From the NCBI RefSeq assembly GCF_002865645.1, contig NW_020194585.1, positions 186,001 through 250,000 on the forward strand: 64,000 bases of DNA. Direction: 5' to 3'. Both the position numbers and the translations under genes were made by a program. The first letter of the stretch is position 1, and each line of letters opens with the position of its first letter. A model generated the notes under the pieces. It was not told where the DNA came from, made no database searches, and saw only the letters and a program-made list of their open reading frames with translations. Below are positions 35,794-49,482 of this stretch, in pieces. The DNA comes from Hyaloscypha bicolor E. Lineage: Eukaryota; Ascomycota; Leotiomycetes; Helotiales; Hyaloscyphaceae.

Positions 35794-36329
35794 TATAAGC
35801 TATTTTTAAAAACTTATTGTTTTTGGGTAATTTTTTTCTTTTTAAACTAATTAAAGGAAATTATATAATATTATTAAAAAAAGATTTTATAACTGAATTA
35901 AAATATAATATTTAAATAAAAGCTAAAGAAATAAGAAAAAACTCTTAATAAGAAATAAATACTATATTTACTTATTTTTATTTTAATAATATTTAACTTT
36001 ATAACTAAAAGAAAAAAAAGTATTATTAATTAAATCGTTATTTATAAGATTATTAAAAAGCTTAAAGCTTGAAAAAAAAAAGCTATTTCTAAACTAAAGA
36101 ATTAATAACTAGAAAAAAATAAAGCTTTAGTATCTTTGAAAAATATTATTTCTAGAACTTAAAAAATATTTTTTTATTCTTTTTAAAAAAAATCTAATAT
36201 CTTTCTTCCTATAAATTAAATAATTATAAAATTTAAATTAAAGATTTAAAGAAAACTAAAAGTATTAAATACTAATTTCTTTAATAATAATTTATTTAAG
36301 AGCTTTAAGAAATTAAATATTTCTTAAAA

Positions 36330-38950
36330 AATAATTTAACTAAAAGCTTTATTAAAGCTAATTAAGCTCCCTTTACCTTATTAGTTCATTTTATAAAAAA
36401 GGCTAATAAAGATTTATATTTTTATATTAATTTTTATTACTTAAATAATATTATTTAAAAGAATTAATACTTCTTTTTATTTATTAATAAAACTTTAAAT
36501 TAATTATTTGAAGCCAAGATTTATATTAAACTTAATATTTATTAAACTTTTTATTATATAACTATATATTCGAACTTTTAGAAGCTAATAATATTTTATA
36601 TTTTTTTTAGAAAATCCTTATAAATAGTTTAGCTATATATTAATATTATATAAATAATATATATAAAAAGTACTAGATAATTTATATTTTATTATACTTT
36701 AAATAAATATTAAGAAATTGAAATTTAAAATTATATATATAAAATTTTTATGCTTTATTATTTTTATAACTAGTATTAAAGTAATATATAATTAATAATT
36801 TCTTAAAATAATTAAAAATATATATAGTTCTTTTTTGGCTTTTATAATCTTTATAAATGTTTTATTAAAAAATATAAATAAATTACTAAATATCTTATTT
36901 TATTTATAAAAAAGAATATTTCTTTTAAATAAATTAAATAATATTAAAAGCCTTTTAATTATTTAAAAAAGCTATAATTTTTATTTTAGTTTTATAATAT
37001 TATAATTTAGATTTATTTATAATAATAAAAATAAAAATATTTAAAGAACTAATTATTAACTTATTTTTTAATAAGATCTAAAAATATATTTTTAGTATTT
37101 TATAGCTTATTTTACTAAAATTATATTACTAATAAAGCTTAATTAGAATATAAGTATTAAAGAAATAAAAAACTATATTAAAAAGCCTTTAAAATACTTC
37201 TTTTAAAATTTATTTTAATTATTATATTTTAAAATACTTTATAATTACCAAAAAGCTGTTTTTTTAATAAGCTAAATAAGCTAAGCTCTTATTTTATTAT
37301 TACTTTAAGCTTATATATTATTTTGGGAAATTAAATAAATAAGTAAATATTTTATTAAGAAAGTAAAATAAAATAAATATTTAGAACTAAATTAAAGAAA
37401 AGTTATAAATTCACATACTTTTCTCTAGAAATAAAATTAATCTAGAGCTTATTTATAACTTATTGCTTATAATAATACTTTATAAAATTGGCTTACTTAA
37501 TCTAGAATTTTATTTTAAAAATTAAATATATATTAAAGACTTCCCGAAAAAAAACATTTTTATTAAAAATATAATTTCTCTAAAAAAGGCTTTTTATTAA
37601 AAGCTTTACTAATAGCCTCTATTATAATTATTCTTATAAAAGTATTATTAGAAGCTCTTATTAAATATAATAACTTATAATTAATAAATAAGATTTTATA
37701 AAATAATTATATAATATTAAAGCTAAAAAAGTTATATATAATAACTTAAATTAAAAGTAATATCTAAATATTACAAAATAGCCTTCTTTTATATTATAAA
37801 AAACTTTATATTACAGAAAATAAAATAATTATTAAATTACTTTTGCAAATTATTTTAATTTATAAAATATATAATAAGATTCTTTTTAAATACCCTAAAT
37901 ATATAAAGCTTTATTAATTATTTAAAAAGTAATATTACTAGTTATTTATAAACAAGAATATTAATTAATATTATAATAAGTATTATATATATAAGAAATT
38001 ATATATATGAAAAAATAAGAAGCCTAATTTTTTTTATTTTCTTATATTTTCTAATTATTTCTAGTAATATATTACTATAAATTCCAAGAGTTATTTAAAA
38101 AGAATAAGTAAGTTATAATATAATTACTATTAATATAAATTGCTTTTTCAAGTATTTAATTATAATTTCTATATAAGATATAATTATAACTAAATAATTA
38201 ATATTTTTATTTTTATTTTATATAATATATTAAATTAAAAAGTCTAGTTTTTATTCGATTTTTAAAGAAACTTTTATATAAGAATTAATATTAAGTATAA
38301 GCTTTTTATAATTAATTATTAATAAAATAATTAAAATAAATAAATTACTATAATTAATTATTAATAAACTTCTTTCTAATATAAAATTATTAGCTAGTTC
38401 TTATTTAGAACCAAAAAGAGCCATAAATCTTATATTTCTTTTAATTAAAACTTTCTTATTAAGGCTAGTTTAGTTAAAAAGAAATTAAATAAAAATAAAG
38501 CTAAAGTATTAATAAATTAATTATATAAATTATAATAATTTACTTAAGATTATATAAAATAAATATAAGAATAATATATAATATAAGCTAATAATATTAT
38601 TATTTAATTAATTTCAAAATTAGAAATAAAATATAGATTATTATAAAATACTAGTAATTTAATTATTTGAGCTAAAAGTTAAGAAATTAAATAAAGAATT
38701 CTTTCGAGAATTTAGAAAAATATAGCTATTTATTTCTTTTAAGACTATTAGAAATTATAAAAATATATTTAGTTTTTTATATAAAGAAGCTATAAAAGAA
38801 TTTCCAAATAAATCCGGAATTATTTTTAGTAATATTAGAAAATAATAAATAAAATATAATATTAACTAAATTATAATAATAAAGCTAATAAAAAATAAGC
38901 TAAAATATAAAATCCAGTAAAATAATTAAAATAAAGATCCAAAATAATAT
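36330..38950 (+). pseudogene. gypsy pol of remnant E
   Basis: About 36360-36900 follows the order of a gypsy reverse transcriptase (KLPLPY-like start, a stretch matching INIKKLKFKI...FLCFIIF where the sequence before the thumb lies). RNase H-like sequence follows to about 37420, and an integrase-like tract lies to about 38900. Motifs are badly decayed and the catalytic boxes are not readable, so the superfamily call rests on domain order and spacing. Not expressible. Confidence 0.5.
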
Positions 38951-39274
38951 TTAACTTTAATATTAAGTAATAATTCTTTAGCTTTATAAGACTTTTATAA
39001 TAATATTATTAATATATTACATTTATTAAAATTTTTATAAAATTTATAATATTAGCTAAATTATATAAAAAATAATACTTGCTCGAAATTATATAAAATT
39101 AAAAATAGTAAATTCTTTTAAATTATATATTAAAAGCTCTTATTTTTAATATATAATATTTATATATAAAATATTAGAAATTCGAGAAAATAAATAAGAA
39201 AATAAAATAAATTATTAGCTTTTATAAAGCTCGAAAATAAGCTTATTTAAAAAATAAAAACAAAAATATAATTT

Positions 39275-39555
39275 AGCTTTTAATTTAATTATTTAATATT
39301 ATTACTTAATTAATATTACTTATATCTTATTATATTTCATTATTTTTTTAATTATATAATAATTTATCTAGTATAATTAGTTTATTAAAAATATTTGAAA
39401 AGCTAAGCTTTTTATAAACTAATATATTATAAAATATATATATTTCTTTATAGCTTTTTATATTCTAGCTTTCTTTTCTTTAGCTTTAAATTATTTTTAT
39501 AAGAAATTTTTATTTTTATTTTTTAAGCCCTAAATATTATATTTATAATAATTAT
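39275..39555 (+). repeat. Candidate 3' LTR of remnant E
   Basis: Matches 5890-6140 in direct orientation; lies between the E pol remnant and the first D LTR. Confidence 0.4.
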
Positions 39556-41094
39556 TAATATGGTTATAATTATTAATAATTATTTAATCTCGTATTATAT
39601 AAATAACTTGACTAGTAACTAATTTCTATTAAGCTTTATAAATTTAGGAATTATATTATTAATATTATAATATTATAATTCTTATTTTTAAATATTAATT
39701 ACTTTACTAATTTTATATATTATATATTTCTAATAAACTAATATTAATTAATTTATATATATAAATTAGATAATAGAATTTTTTATATTAAAGAAATATT
39801 TAATAACTTATAATAAAATTAAACTAATTTATATTAAAAAGGAGAATTACTTATTAATTTTATAAAAAATCATTTAATTGCCTAAAAAGAGAAACTTTAA
39901 TTCTTGGTAATTAGTAAATAATTAGATATTTAATTAATTAATTATTATTTTTTAAAACTAATTTCTTTTGGCCTTAAAATTATTTTTTTAATAATTATTT
40001 ACTTATATAATACCCAAAACTATAAAATAACTTATTCTTTAAAATACTTTTAAAGTACTTTAATTTCAAATTCGATTTTAGTTTTATTTTTAAAACAAAT
40101 TCCTCGAGCTTTAAAACCCTTAAATTCTTTTAAAACTACGATATTTTATTTTCTAAATCTCTTATTATAAATGAAATATTTAAAAATAAAATATTTATCT
40201 TAAATATCTTTATCTGAAATTCTTTTTATGAATTATTTTACTTTTAAATCTTACTTTAAATTATATATAAATATTAAAAAAAATTTAGCTCTAAAGTTTT
40301 AATATAATAAAATTATAAAATAAATATATATAAAGAAAAAAATAAAGAAATAATATTAATTTAGCTATTTATAATAATAAAAAAGTTTTAGATTATTTAA
40401 ATATTAGATTATTTTAATATAAGATAAAGAAGTTAATTAATAATAATCTCTGGAAATTATTTAAGAATAACTTTAATAATCTTAATCTTATAATATTAAT
40501 TAACTAAATTAATACAATTATATTAATTACGAGTTATTTTATAATATATAAAAGCATATAATATTAAAAACTATTTATTTACTAAAATACAAGAAATACT
40601 AAAATTACTATATTTAGAAAATTATATTAAATCTTAATGAAATATTTGAAATTCTTTAAAAGTACTTTATATAATAAAAAAGAAATAAATCTAACTTTAG
40701 TAAAAATTTATAATAATAGAATACAATATAGAATTATAAGAATTTTTATAATACGGGCATTAAAATTATATTTATTTTTGCTTATTAAATTAAATAAATT
40801 TTAATATTATATACTTTTATAATAATATTTATATTAAATATAATTATAAAAAACTTATTATTATATAATTCTTAACTAATATTATTATTACTAAACTAGA
40901 TCTTAATATAGACTTAATTATTTTATTATATATATTTCTTAATAATAATATTATAAGAAATTAGTATACTAAATTAATTATTATTTATAATTATTCTTAT
41001 TAATACTAGATTATAAAAAGCTAAAACTAATAAATTTTTATTACTTTTATTATTTTTAAATAGCCCTTAGTTAAGCTTTATTAAAAAGCTAATT

Positions 41095-41230
41095 AAAGTA
41101 ATAATAAAAATATAATAAAAATATAATAAAAAAAATATAATAACAAATATAATAAAAAATATAATAAAAATAATAAAAAAATATAAATAAAAACATAATA
41201 AAAATATAATAAAAATATAATAAAACTAAT
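41095..41230 (+). repeat. AATATAATAAAA microsatellite-like tract
   Basis: About a dozen imperfect copies of an A/T-only unit within D1, probably a decayed Lys- or Glu-coding repeat. A shorter relative lies at about 6503-6545. Confidence 0.5.
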
Positions 41231-43263
41231 AATAATTTTAATTATAAACTTATTATTTTCTTTAATATTTACTAATATATAAAGCCTTTATAAAAAGTAC
41301 TAATAAGAGCTTTTTTTATTATATTAAAGAAATTAATTTAAAACTATTTTTATAATAATTAGCTCTTTTAATATATATAAAAAGACTTATATAAATATTT
41401 ATAGCTTTTTTAAAAGCCCTAATCTCTAATATCGAAATTTAAATAAATAAAATACTATTATTTTAGTAATTATAATAAGTAAATATCCTAAAAAAATATT
41501 TGAACTTATTTAATTACTAATTAATAACTTATATTAACTATAATATAAACTAGTACTTGCTTTATAAAATACTAAATTCTAATATAATAAAATTATTATT
41601 TCTTATTAAGGCTTATTAATATACTAATATATAATTGCGAATTCTTTTTCTAATTTCGGCTAGCTTATTAATAAGCTTTAATTATCTATTATTACTTATA
41701 AAAGAAATATTAAATTAATACTAAAATTTACTTTATTAATTAATAATATTATTTATTTGGGAATTATTAATATAATTCTAGTTATAATTATAGTTCTCGA
41801 AATAGCTCCTCGAATAGCTATAAGCTTTATAATTATAATAATTATTTAAATAAGTTATGCTTTATATATAAAAAACTCGAATATTACTTTTAGAAATATA
41901 TATTAAAGAAATAAAAGACTAAAAAGACTTGATTTAAACCCCGAAACCTCTATTAATTTAAGGCTTTAAATTCTCGTTAATTTAATAAAGAGTTTAATAA
42001 TAGTTATTTATAGCTAATAACTAAAGTTAAAAAGAAAAGATATTATAAAAATAATAATAATAATAAAGAAAATTATTTAGATAATACTTTTAAGGCTTTT
42101 CTAATATTAATAAATAAAGTAAAGAATTAATACTTAGATTCTTATTTTACTTTAGTTAAAAGCCTTTTAATTACTTTTATTATACTAATAATTATAGCTA
42201 ATATCTTTATAAATAACCTTTGTTTTCGTTCTCTTATATATTAATTAATAAATAAAAATTATATCTTGAAATATAATAAATTATTAATAGAACTAATAAA
42301 AAAAAATATTTAAGCCTTTATAATTAATAATATTTCCAGACATAATACTTATTATTTTTATAAAATTATATTTAATATTAAAGCCTTTAAATTCTTAATT
42401 ACTAGTTTTAATTAATTCTAAGCTTTATAATAAATTAATATCTAGTTTAATATTAAATTTATAATAATAAATATATTAGAAATTTACTTTAATAATCTTA
42501 TTAATTATTTTATTACTTTAATTAAATATTATATAGTTATAATATAATATTTTAAATATTTTTCTTACTTTAGAATATTATATTATAAAGCTTTATTTTT
42601 GAATTCTTTATTTTTAAATTCTTATTTTCTTATAAATATTAAATTATAATATCTATATTATTATTTTAATTATTTATTAGTTAATAAGCTTTAAAATATA
42701 TATAAACAAGCAAGCTATAATATTAATATAAAAGCTTTAAAGTACTTTATAAAATATTATAAATAATATTAGCTTTAATTTCTTTATTATTATTAATATT
42801 TTTTATATTTCTAATAAGCTTATATTTCACGCTATTAATAAAAGTACTCGATATTAAACCGGCTAATAGCTATAAAATATTAGTATAATATATATTTGAA
42901 ATATTTTAAAATAATATTAAATTATAATAAATATTAGAAAGTAATTTATTAATAAGAAATTTACTTAATTTATAAATATTATAAATATAAAGATTAAAAT
43001 TATTTTTATAAAAGCTTAGAACTTTATTAAAATTATAAATTATTATTATAAATTAATTTAGTATATTTATTTTATTATTATAGCCAAAACTAATAAAGTT
43101 AATAAAAATATTATATTTTAAATAGCTTTAAAAGCTATTAATAATTTCATAAAATCTAATAGTATTATTTTACTTTAAATAATTTTAATATTACTAATAT
43201 TTATAAACTTTTTTTAAATTCGAATATTCTTATATAATATAATATATAATATAATTATTAGTA

Positions 43264-43550
43264 TAGCTATAATTATTAATAGTTATATAATATAGAAGTA
43301 ACTAGAAATAATAAGATATAGGCAATAAGTAATAATTATATAACCTTATATTATATAAATAACTTAACTAGTAGCTAGTCTTTATTAGACTTAGTAGATT
43401 TAGGGATTATATATTAATATTATAATATTATAATCCTTATTTCTAAATAATAATTACTTTACTAACTTATATAAATAGTATTTTATAACTATATAATAAT
43501 ACTATATATTTCTAATAAACTAATACTAATTAGTTTATATATATAAATCA
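43264..43550 (+). repeat. LTR of family D, shared by D1 and D2 (about 287 bp)
   Basis: It begins TAGCTATAATT and ends AAATCA. Relatives lie at 39561-39768, 49246-49482, 56713-57055 and inverted at about 54705-54945. Confidence 0.65.
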
Positions 43551-44799
43551 GATAGTAAAAAGAATTAAGCTATACTTACTTAAGATTTGGTTCTTTGGGA
43601 ATAAAGCTATTATTTTATATTAAAAAAAATTAACTATTAATTACCTTTATTTATAATTCGGTTCTATAGAGAGAAAAAGATATTTAATTTTATTAAGGCC
43701 TAACTAAGCTATATTAAAAGAAGGAAATAATAGTTGCCTTTATCTATAATTCGGTTTTATAGAGAGAAAAAATATTACTTTTTACTAAAATATTATAAAT
43801 AATTAGCTATTTAATTATTTAACTATTTTATAAAACTATCTTCTTTATAAAGAAAATTACCTTTCTTATAACTATTTGAATATCTGGGGCTTTTAAGCTT
43901 TAAAACTATTATGTTCTTCTAGAATCTCGATATTTTATTTTTTAAATTTCACTTCCTAAATTTCTTATTATAAACGAAATTTTTATTTCAAATATAATAA
44001 CTTTTATTTATTTATCTTATAAACTATTCTTCTTTTTTATAAAGCTATTCTTTTTATAAATTACTATACTTTAAACTAGATATAAGTTTATAGAATATAT
44101 AATAGCGGAATTTATTATAGTAAATAATTCTATTATTAGATTTATCTAATCCGATTATTTTATATTTATAGGAAATAATAATTTTAAGAATATAGTAATA
44201 AAATAGAGATATGAAATTAATCTAGATATTACTATAATATAAGAAATATCCGAGTTTTTAGATATTAAGCTATTTTAATATATGTTTTATAAAATAGTTA
44301 ATAATAATCTTTAGGAACTATTTAGATATAACTTTAAGAACTTTACTTATTAAGCGGACTTTAATAAGCTTAAATCCCCGGAAATATAATACCTATATAA
44401 GATTCTTTAGTATAGTAATATATATATATATAATAGAATACTAGTACTTTTATTATTATAATTATTTTACTTTCTATTATTAAGGAAAATATATAATATA
44501 TCTAAATAAATAAAAATCTATTAATAACTAGACCAGACTTTATAAAGAAACCGATTCTATTAGGCTTTATTACTCTTATAAAAAACAAGTATCTAGAACC
44601 TATTATTTTTAATATTTCTATATTATTATTATTACTTCCTTTTTTACTATTATATTCTATATTTTTATTAGATTTATATACCGGTATAGAAATTCCAGAA
44701 GTAAATAGTATACTTCTATTAGTCCTACTATTACTATTATAACTATATCCGAATACTTTCTAATTACTTTCTTTATTTTTAACTATAAAACTTATTAAA

Positions 44800-47700
44800 G
44801 AAGTTACTAAGATTTATATTAAAAAGTAAAAGTATAATAAATCTAATAATAATTTTAATTATAAACTTACTATTTTACTTAATATTTGCTAATATATAGA
44901 GCTTTTATAAAAGGCACTAATATAAGCTTTTCCTATTATACTAAAGAAACTAGCTCAAGACTACTTTTATAGTAATTAGCTCTTTTAATATATATATAAA
45001 AAGACTTATATTAATATCTATAACTTTTTTAAAAACCCTAGATTCAAATATCGAAATTTAAATAAATAAAATACTATTATATTAGCTTTTATAATAGCTA
45101 AATTCCCGGAAAAAATAATATTTAAAACTATTTAACTACTAATTAATAAACTATATTAACTATAATATAGTCTTATATTTAATTTATAAAATACTAAATT
45201 TCTTTATAATAAGGTTATAATCTTTTATTAAAGTTCCCGGATATATAAATATATAATCTCAGACTCTTTTATAAATCTCGTCTAGCTTATTAATAAGCTC
45301 TAGTTATTTATTACTATATATAAAAGCAAATAATAAGCTAATTTCGAAATCTTTTTTATTAATTAATAATATTACTCTTAGAATTTTCTAAGCTATTATT
45401 TCTCTAGAAATTATTAATACGAATCCAGTTATAACTTTAGAACCCGTAATAACTATTTCAAGTCCTATAATTATAATAATTATATTTCGAAGTTATATTT
45501 TATATATAAGAAATCCAAATACTACTTATAGAAGTATATATTAGAGAAATAAAAAGCTAAGAAAACTCGATTTAGGAATAGAAATATTTATTAGTTTAAA
45601 AACTCGAAATACCTATAACTTTAATAAATGCTTTAATAATACTTATATATAATATATTACTAAAACTAAAGATAAAAAGAATAATAAGAATAATAAGAAC
45701 AAACTAGTAAATAATACTTTTAAGGCTTTATTAGCAGAAATAAATAAAGAAAAGAAATACTATTCAGATTTCTATTTTATTTTAATTAAGAGCTTTTTAG
45801 CTATTTCTATTACTTCTATTCTATTAATAACTATAGCTAATATTTTTATAAATAATCTTATTTCTCTTTCTTTTATATATTAGATAATAAATAAAAACTA
45901 TATTTTAAAGTCTATTAAACCCTTAATAGAAAATGCCTAGACTTTTATAATTAATAGTATATTAAAATATAATATTTACTACTTTTATAGAATTATAATT
46001 AATACTACTAACTAATTTCAAGCTCTATAATAAACTAATAATAGTATTAAACTTAATAAAACTACTAAAGAGCAAGTTAATATCTAGTTTAGTATTAGAT
46101 TTATATTTTCTATTAGATTTATAATAGTAAATATACTAATTAGATAAATATAGTTCTATATTATATTTTTAAAAACTTCGTTTTTACTTAGCTTAGCTAA
46201 TATAAATAAGCTAGGAATCTATTTTAATAATCTTACTAATTATTTTATTATTTCTACTAGAAACTATATATCTGTAATATAATATTTCGAATACTTTTTC
46301 CTATTTTGAAATATTATATTATAAAGCTTTATTTTCGAATTCTTTATTTATAACTCCTGCTTTTTTATAGAAATCAAATTATAATATCTATATTATTAAT
46401 TTAGCTATTTATTTATTAGTAAATTCCGAAATATACTAGAATAAGCAAGTTATAATATTAATATAAAGGCCTTTAAATATCTTATAAAGTATTATAAATA
46501 ATACCAGAAATATAGCTAATTATTTAAATAATTTAAGTTTAATCTAAAAAATATTATTAGCTTTAATTATTTTATTATTATTAATATTTTCTATATTTCC
46601 GGTAAGCCTATACTTTATATTATTAATAAAGACACTTAATATTAAGCCGGCTAATAGCTCTAAAATATTAGTATAATATATACTTGAAATATATTTAAAT
46701 AATACTAGATTAATAATTATTTAGGCCTTTTTAATTAGATTATAGCAAATACTAGAAAGTAGTTTATTAATAAGAAGTTTACTTAGCTTATAAATATTAT
46801 AGGAGCTAAGGTTAAAATTATTTTTATAGAAGCTTATAACTTTATTAGAATTATAAAATACTATTATAGCCCGATCTAATATATTTATTTTATTATTATA
46901 GCCAAAGTTAATAGAATTAATAAGAATACTATATTTCAAATAGCTTTCAAGGCTATTAATAACTTTATAAAACCTAATAATATTATTCTAATTCTTTTAG
47001 TTTATAGTATTTTATTTCAAATAACTAAATATAATATCCTATTATCTATTATATTATAATAATTAGCGGTATTTAAGAAAGTAATAATAGAAATTTAGAA
47101 GCTTTAAACTAAATATTAAATTACGAATATTTTAAATACCCGAAATAGTTCTAGTATTATTAATATCTATAAACTATTCCTGAATTCAAATATTCTTATT
47201 TAGTATAAAAGAAATACTAGTTAATTTAATAATTGAAATAGATTATATAAGCTAGTAGCTATTAATAGAAAGAACTATATACTCGTTCTATTATATAGTA
47301 ATACTATTTTCCGTTTAATTTCTATAAAGCCCTTTTATATAGGGGATATTAAGGTTATTACTAATAGCCCTAAACTTGAATTTATTCCTGAATCTAATAA
47401 TAAGACTAAAAGTAATATAGATATAATTTCTCCTATTATTCCTGCTATTTTACTAAAGTATAAGAGAGGATATTATAGTATTTCTATAGAATAATAATCT
47501 ATATAAGAATACTTATTAAGTTAAAGTTATTAGCTTTTTAGAAAAGAGTATATTTAAGGTTATTTTCAGATTTTAGATATTAAAGGAAATATATATTTTT
47601 AACTCCCGGTTCATTAATGAGATTAAGATTAAGAATATAGAAATAGAGCTTAAAAAGTCGAGACTAGTTATCTAAGCTTATAATAATAGTAAGAAATATA

Positions 47701-49000
47701 TAATATTAATATAATTACTTATTATTTAATATATTAGTTAGAGAATATTCTTAATATTACTACTATAATAATAGATATTATAGAATTATATTTATATAAT
47801 ATCTTATAAGCTTATATCTAATTAATAATCTTATTTAATTATAATTTCTATATTAACTTATCTTATAAGCTTACTAGAAAGCTAAATCTAAAGAATAATT
47901 CTATTCTAAAAATTATAAAACTATTATATAATATATCGGAAGCTAGGAACTACTAGTTTAAGATTTATTATTTCTATTATATTAATGAGCTTTTTATAGA
48001 ATAGTTAACTTATAACTCTTACTTTTTTTATAATAAGTAATTCTTTGGAATTATTAGCCTTTAAACTAATAATACTTTATTTATTAGAACTAATAATTTT
48101 ATAAAAATAAAATAACTAAAGCTTTAAAAGGCTAAGTTCTTGGCTAAGAAGTATAAATATCTTACTTTTAATTATAATCTCAAGTTTAATAAATATATTA
48201 TTTATATAAATATTACTAGAATTATTCTTATATAGAAATACTAATATAAAAACCTCTAAACTATTTCTATAAAGAATATTACTACTATGAATAATAAGAG
48301 TACTATTTATTAAGATTTTTTTATTAAGAACTAATATATTATCTAATATATTAGAGAAATATATATTATATTAGTTTATTAATTAGAAGCTTTATATAAC
48401 TTATTAATTACTATTTAAGTTATTAAATCTTCGGAAACTAATATAAAGGTATTTAATAAATATATTTAATAGCAAATTGAGAATACTATTAAAGAACTAA
48501 GATTTATAAAGCTAGTAAAGAAGTTCTTATATTTGATTATTTTTATAAATATTTTATTTATAAATAATAAAGATTTTTTTTCTTAAATTAAATATATTCT
48601 AGTTTTAGTAAATAGAACTAGATATACTAATATTATCTACTAGTTCTCTATTAAATATAAAAGAGTTACTAGAAGTATTCTAGCTTCGGAACTCTATAAT
48701 ATAGCTTACGGTTTTAATATAAGTATTTTAGTTAAATCTATAATTAATAAAGTACTAGAAATAGAACTATTACTAGTTATTTATATGAATTTAAAGTTAT
48801 TATATAAATGCCTTATTAAATTAAATACTATTCGAGAGAAATATCTAATAATTAATATAATATATCTTTACTAGATATATAAATAATAAGAAATTATAGA
48901 AGTTAAATAAATTAAAAGAGAATTAAATCCTGCTAATTCTATAATAAAATCGAAGCAAATAAATATTCTCAAATATCTAATTAATATAAATATAATATAA
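44800..49000 (+). pseudogene. Copia-type gag-pol of element D2
   Basis: Integrase is at about 46380-47050: a region resembling KIIFIEAYNFIRII, which in related fungal copia integrases is a conserved VEAHNS stretch next to the catalytic Glu, followed by an NRINKNTIFQISF segment. Reverse transcriptase lies at about 47630-48200, with a KLLYNISEA stretch (normally PLYGIPEA) and TYNSYFF where a YDPCLL motif is usual. RNase H lies at about 48500-49000, with RVTRSILASELYNIAYGFNI and, further on, an REKYLIINI stretch. The gag and protease part (44.8-46.3 kb) is not resolved. Decay is of the same C-to-T and G-to-A type. Dead. Confidence 0.7.
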
Positions 49001-49245
49001 TTAGATATAGAAAAATAAATTAAGTATAAATAAAGCAGGAAATAAATATATAAGATAGAAAAATATTATAAGAAGAAAAGTTATATATAAAAGGTTATAG
49101 CCTTTAGTATATAACTAAAACCTTAAAAGTAATATAAATATATAGAATATTTGGGAAATCTGGTATTAGGCCGGATTAGGAAATATATATATAATTAGAA
49201 AAAAGTACTATTTTTCGCGTTTTTAGAGAGATTCTAGTATTAGTA

Positions 49246-49482
49246 TATCTATAGTTATTAATAGTTATATAATATAATTATATAATATAGAAATAACGAA
49301 ATATAAATAATAAGTAATAATTATATAAGTAACTCGACTAGTAACTAGTTTCTATTAGACTTGGCAGATTTAGGAATTATATATTAATATTATAATACTA
49401 TAATTCTTATTTCTAAATAATAATAACTTTACTAACTTATATAAATAGAATTATATATTTCTAATAAACTAATAATAATATA
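49246..49482 (+). repeat. 3' LTR of D2, truncated at the palindrome centre
   Basis: Matches 43264-43550 over most of its length, then changes directly into the inverted start of another D LTR. Confidence 0.6.

Larger units (their letters stand above)
33480..39560 (+). mobile_element. Gypsy-like retrotransposon remnant E
   Basis: It is truncated on the left by the tandem-repeat island and ends at about 39560, where the D array starts. It holds a plus-strand pol remnant and a likely 3' LTR (about 39275-39555). A normal-composition island (34490-35520) interrupts it. Confidence 0.55.
39561..43550 (+). mobile_element. Copia-like element D1, internally deleted
   Basis: It is bounded by LTR-like repeats at 39561-39768 (shortened) and 43264-43550. 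It keeps gag-like and integrase sequence matching D2 (41.2-43.2 kb against about 44.85-47.2 kb), but the reverse transcriptase and RNase H are missing: the sequence passes straight from just after integrase into the LTR. The right LTR is shared with D2, as expected from recombination between copies. Confidence 0.65.
43264..49482 (+). mobile_element. Copia-like element D2, most complete D copy
   Basis: It runs from the shared LTR to a 3' LTR (49246-49482) cut off by the inverted copy D3. It contains gag-like sequence, integrase, reverse transcriptase and RNase H on the plus strand in the copia order. Confidence 0.75.

Noticed and set aside
46721..46939. 72-codon open frame on the minus strand, the longest in the AT-rich block
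   Set aside because: It lies antisense to the decayed integrase of element D2, uses almost only AT-rich codons, and is not kept open in D1 or D3; an accidental gap between stops.
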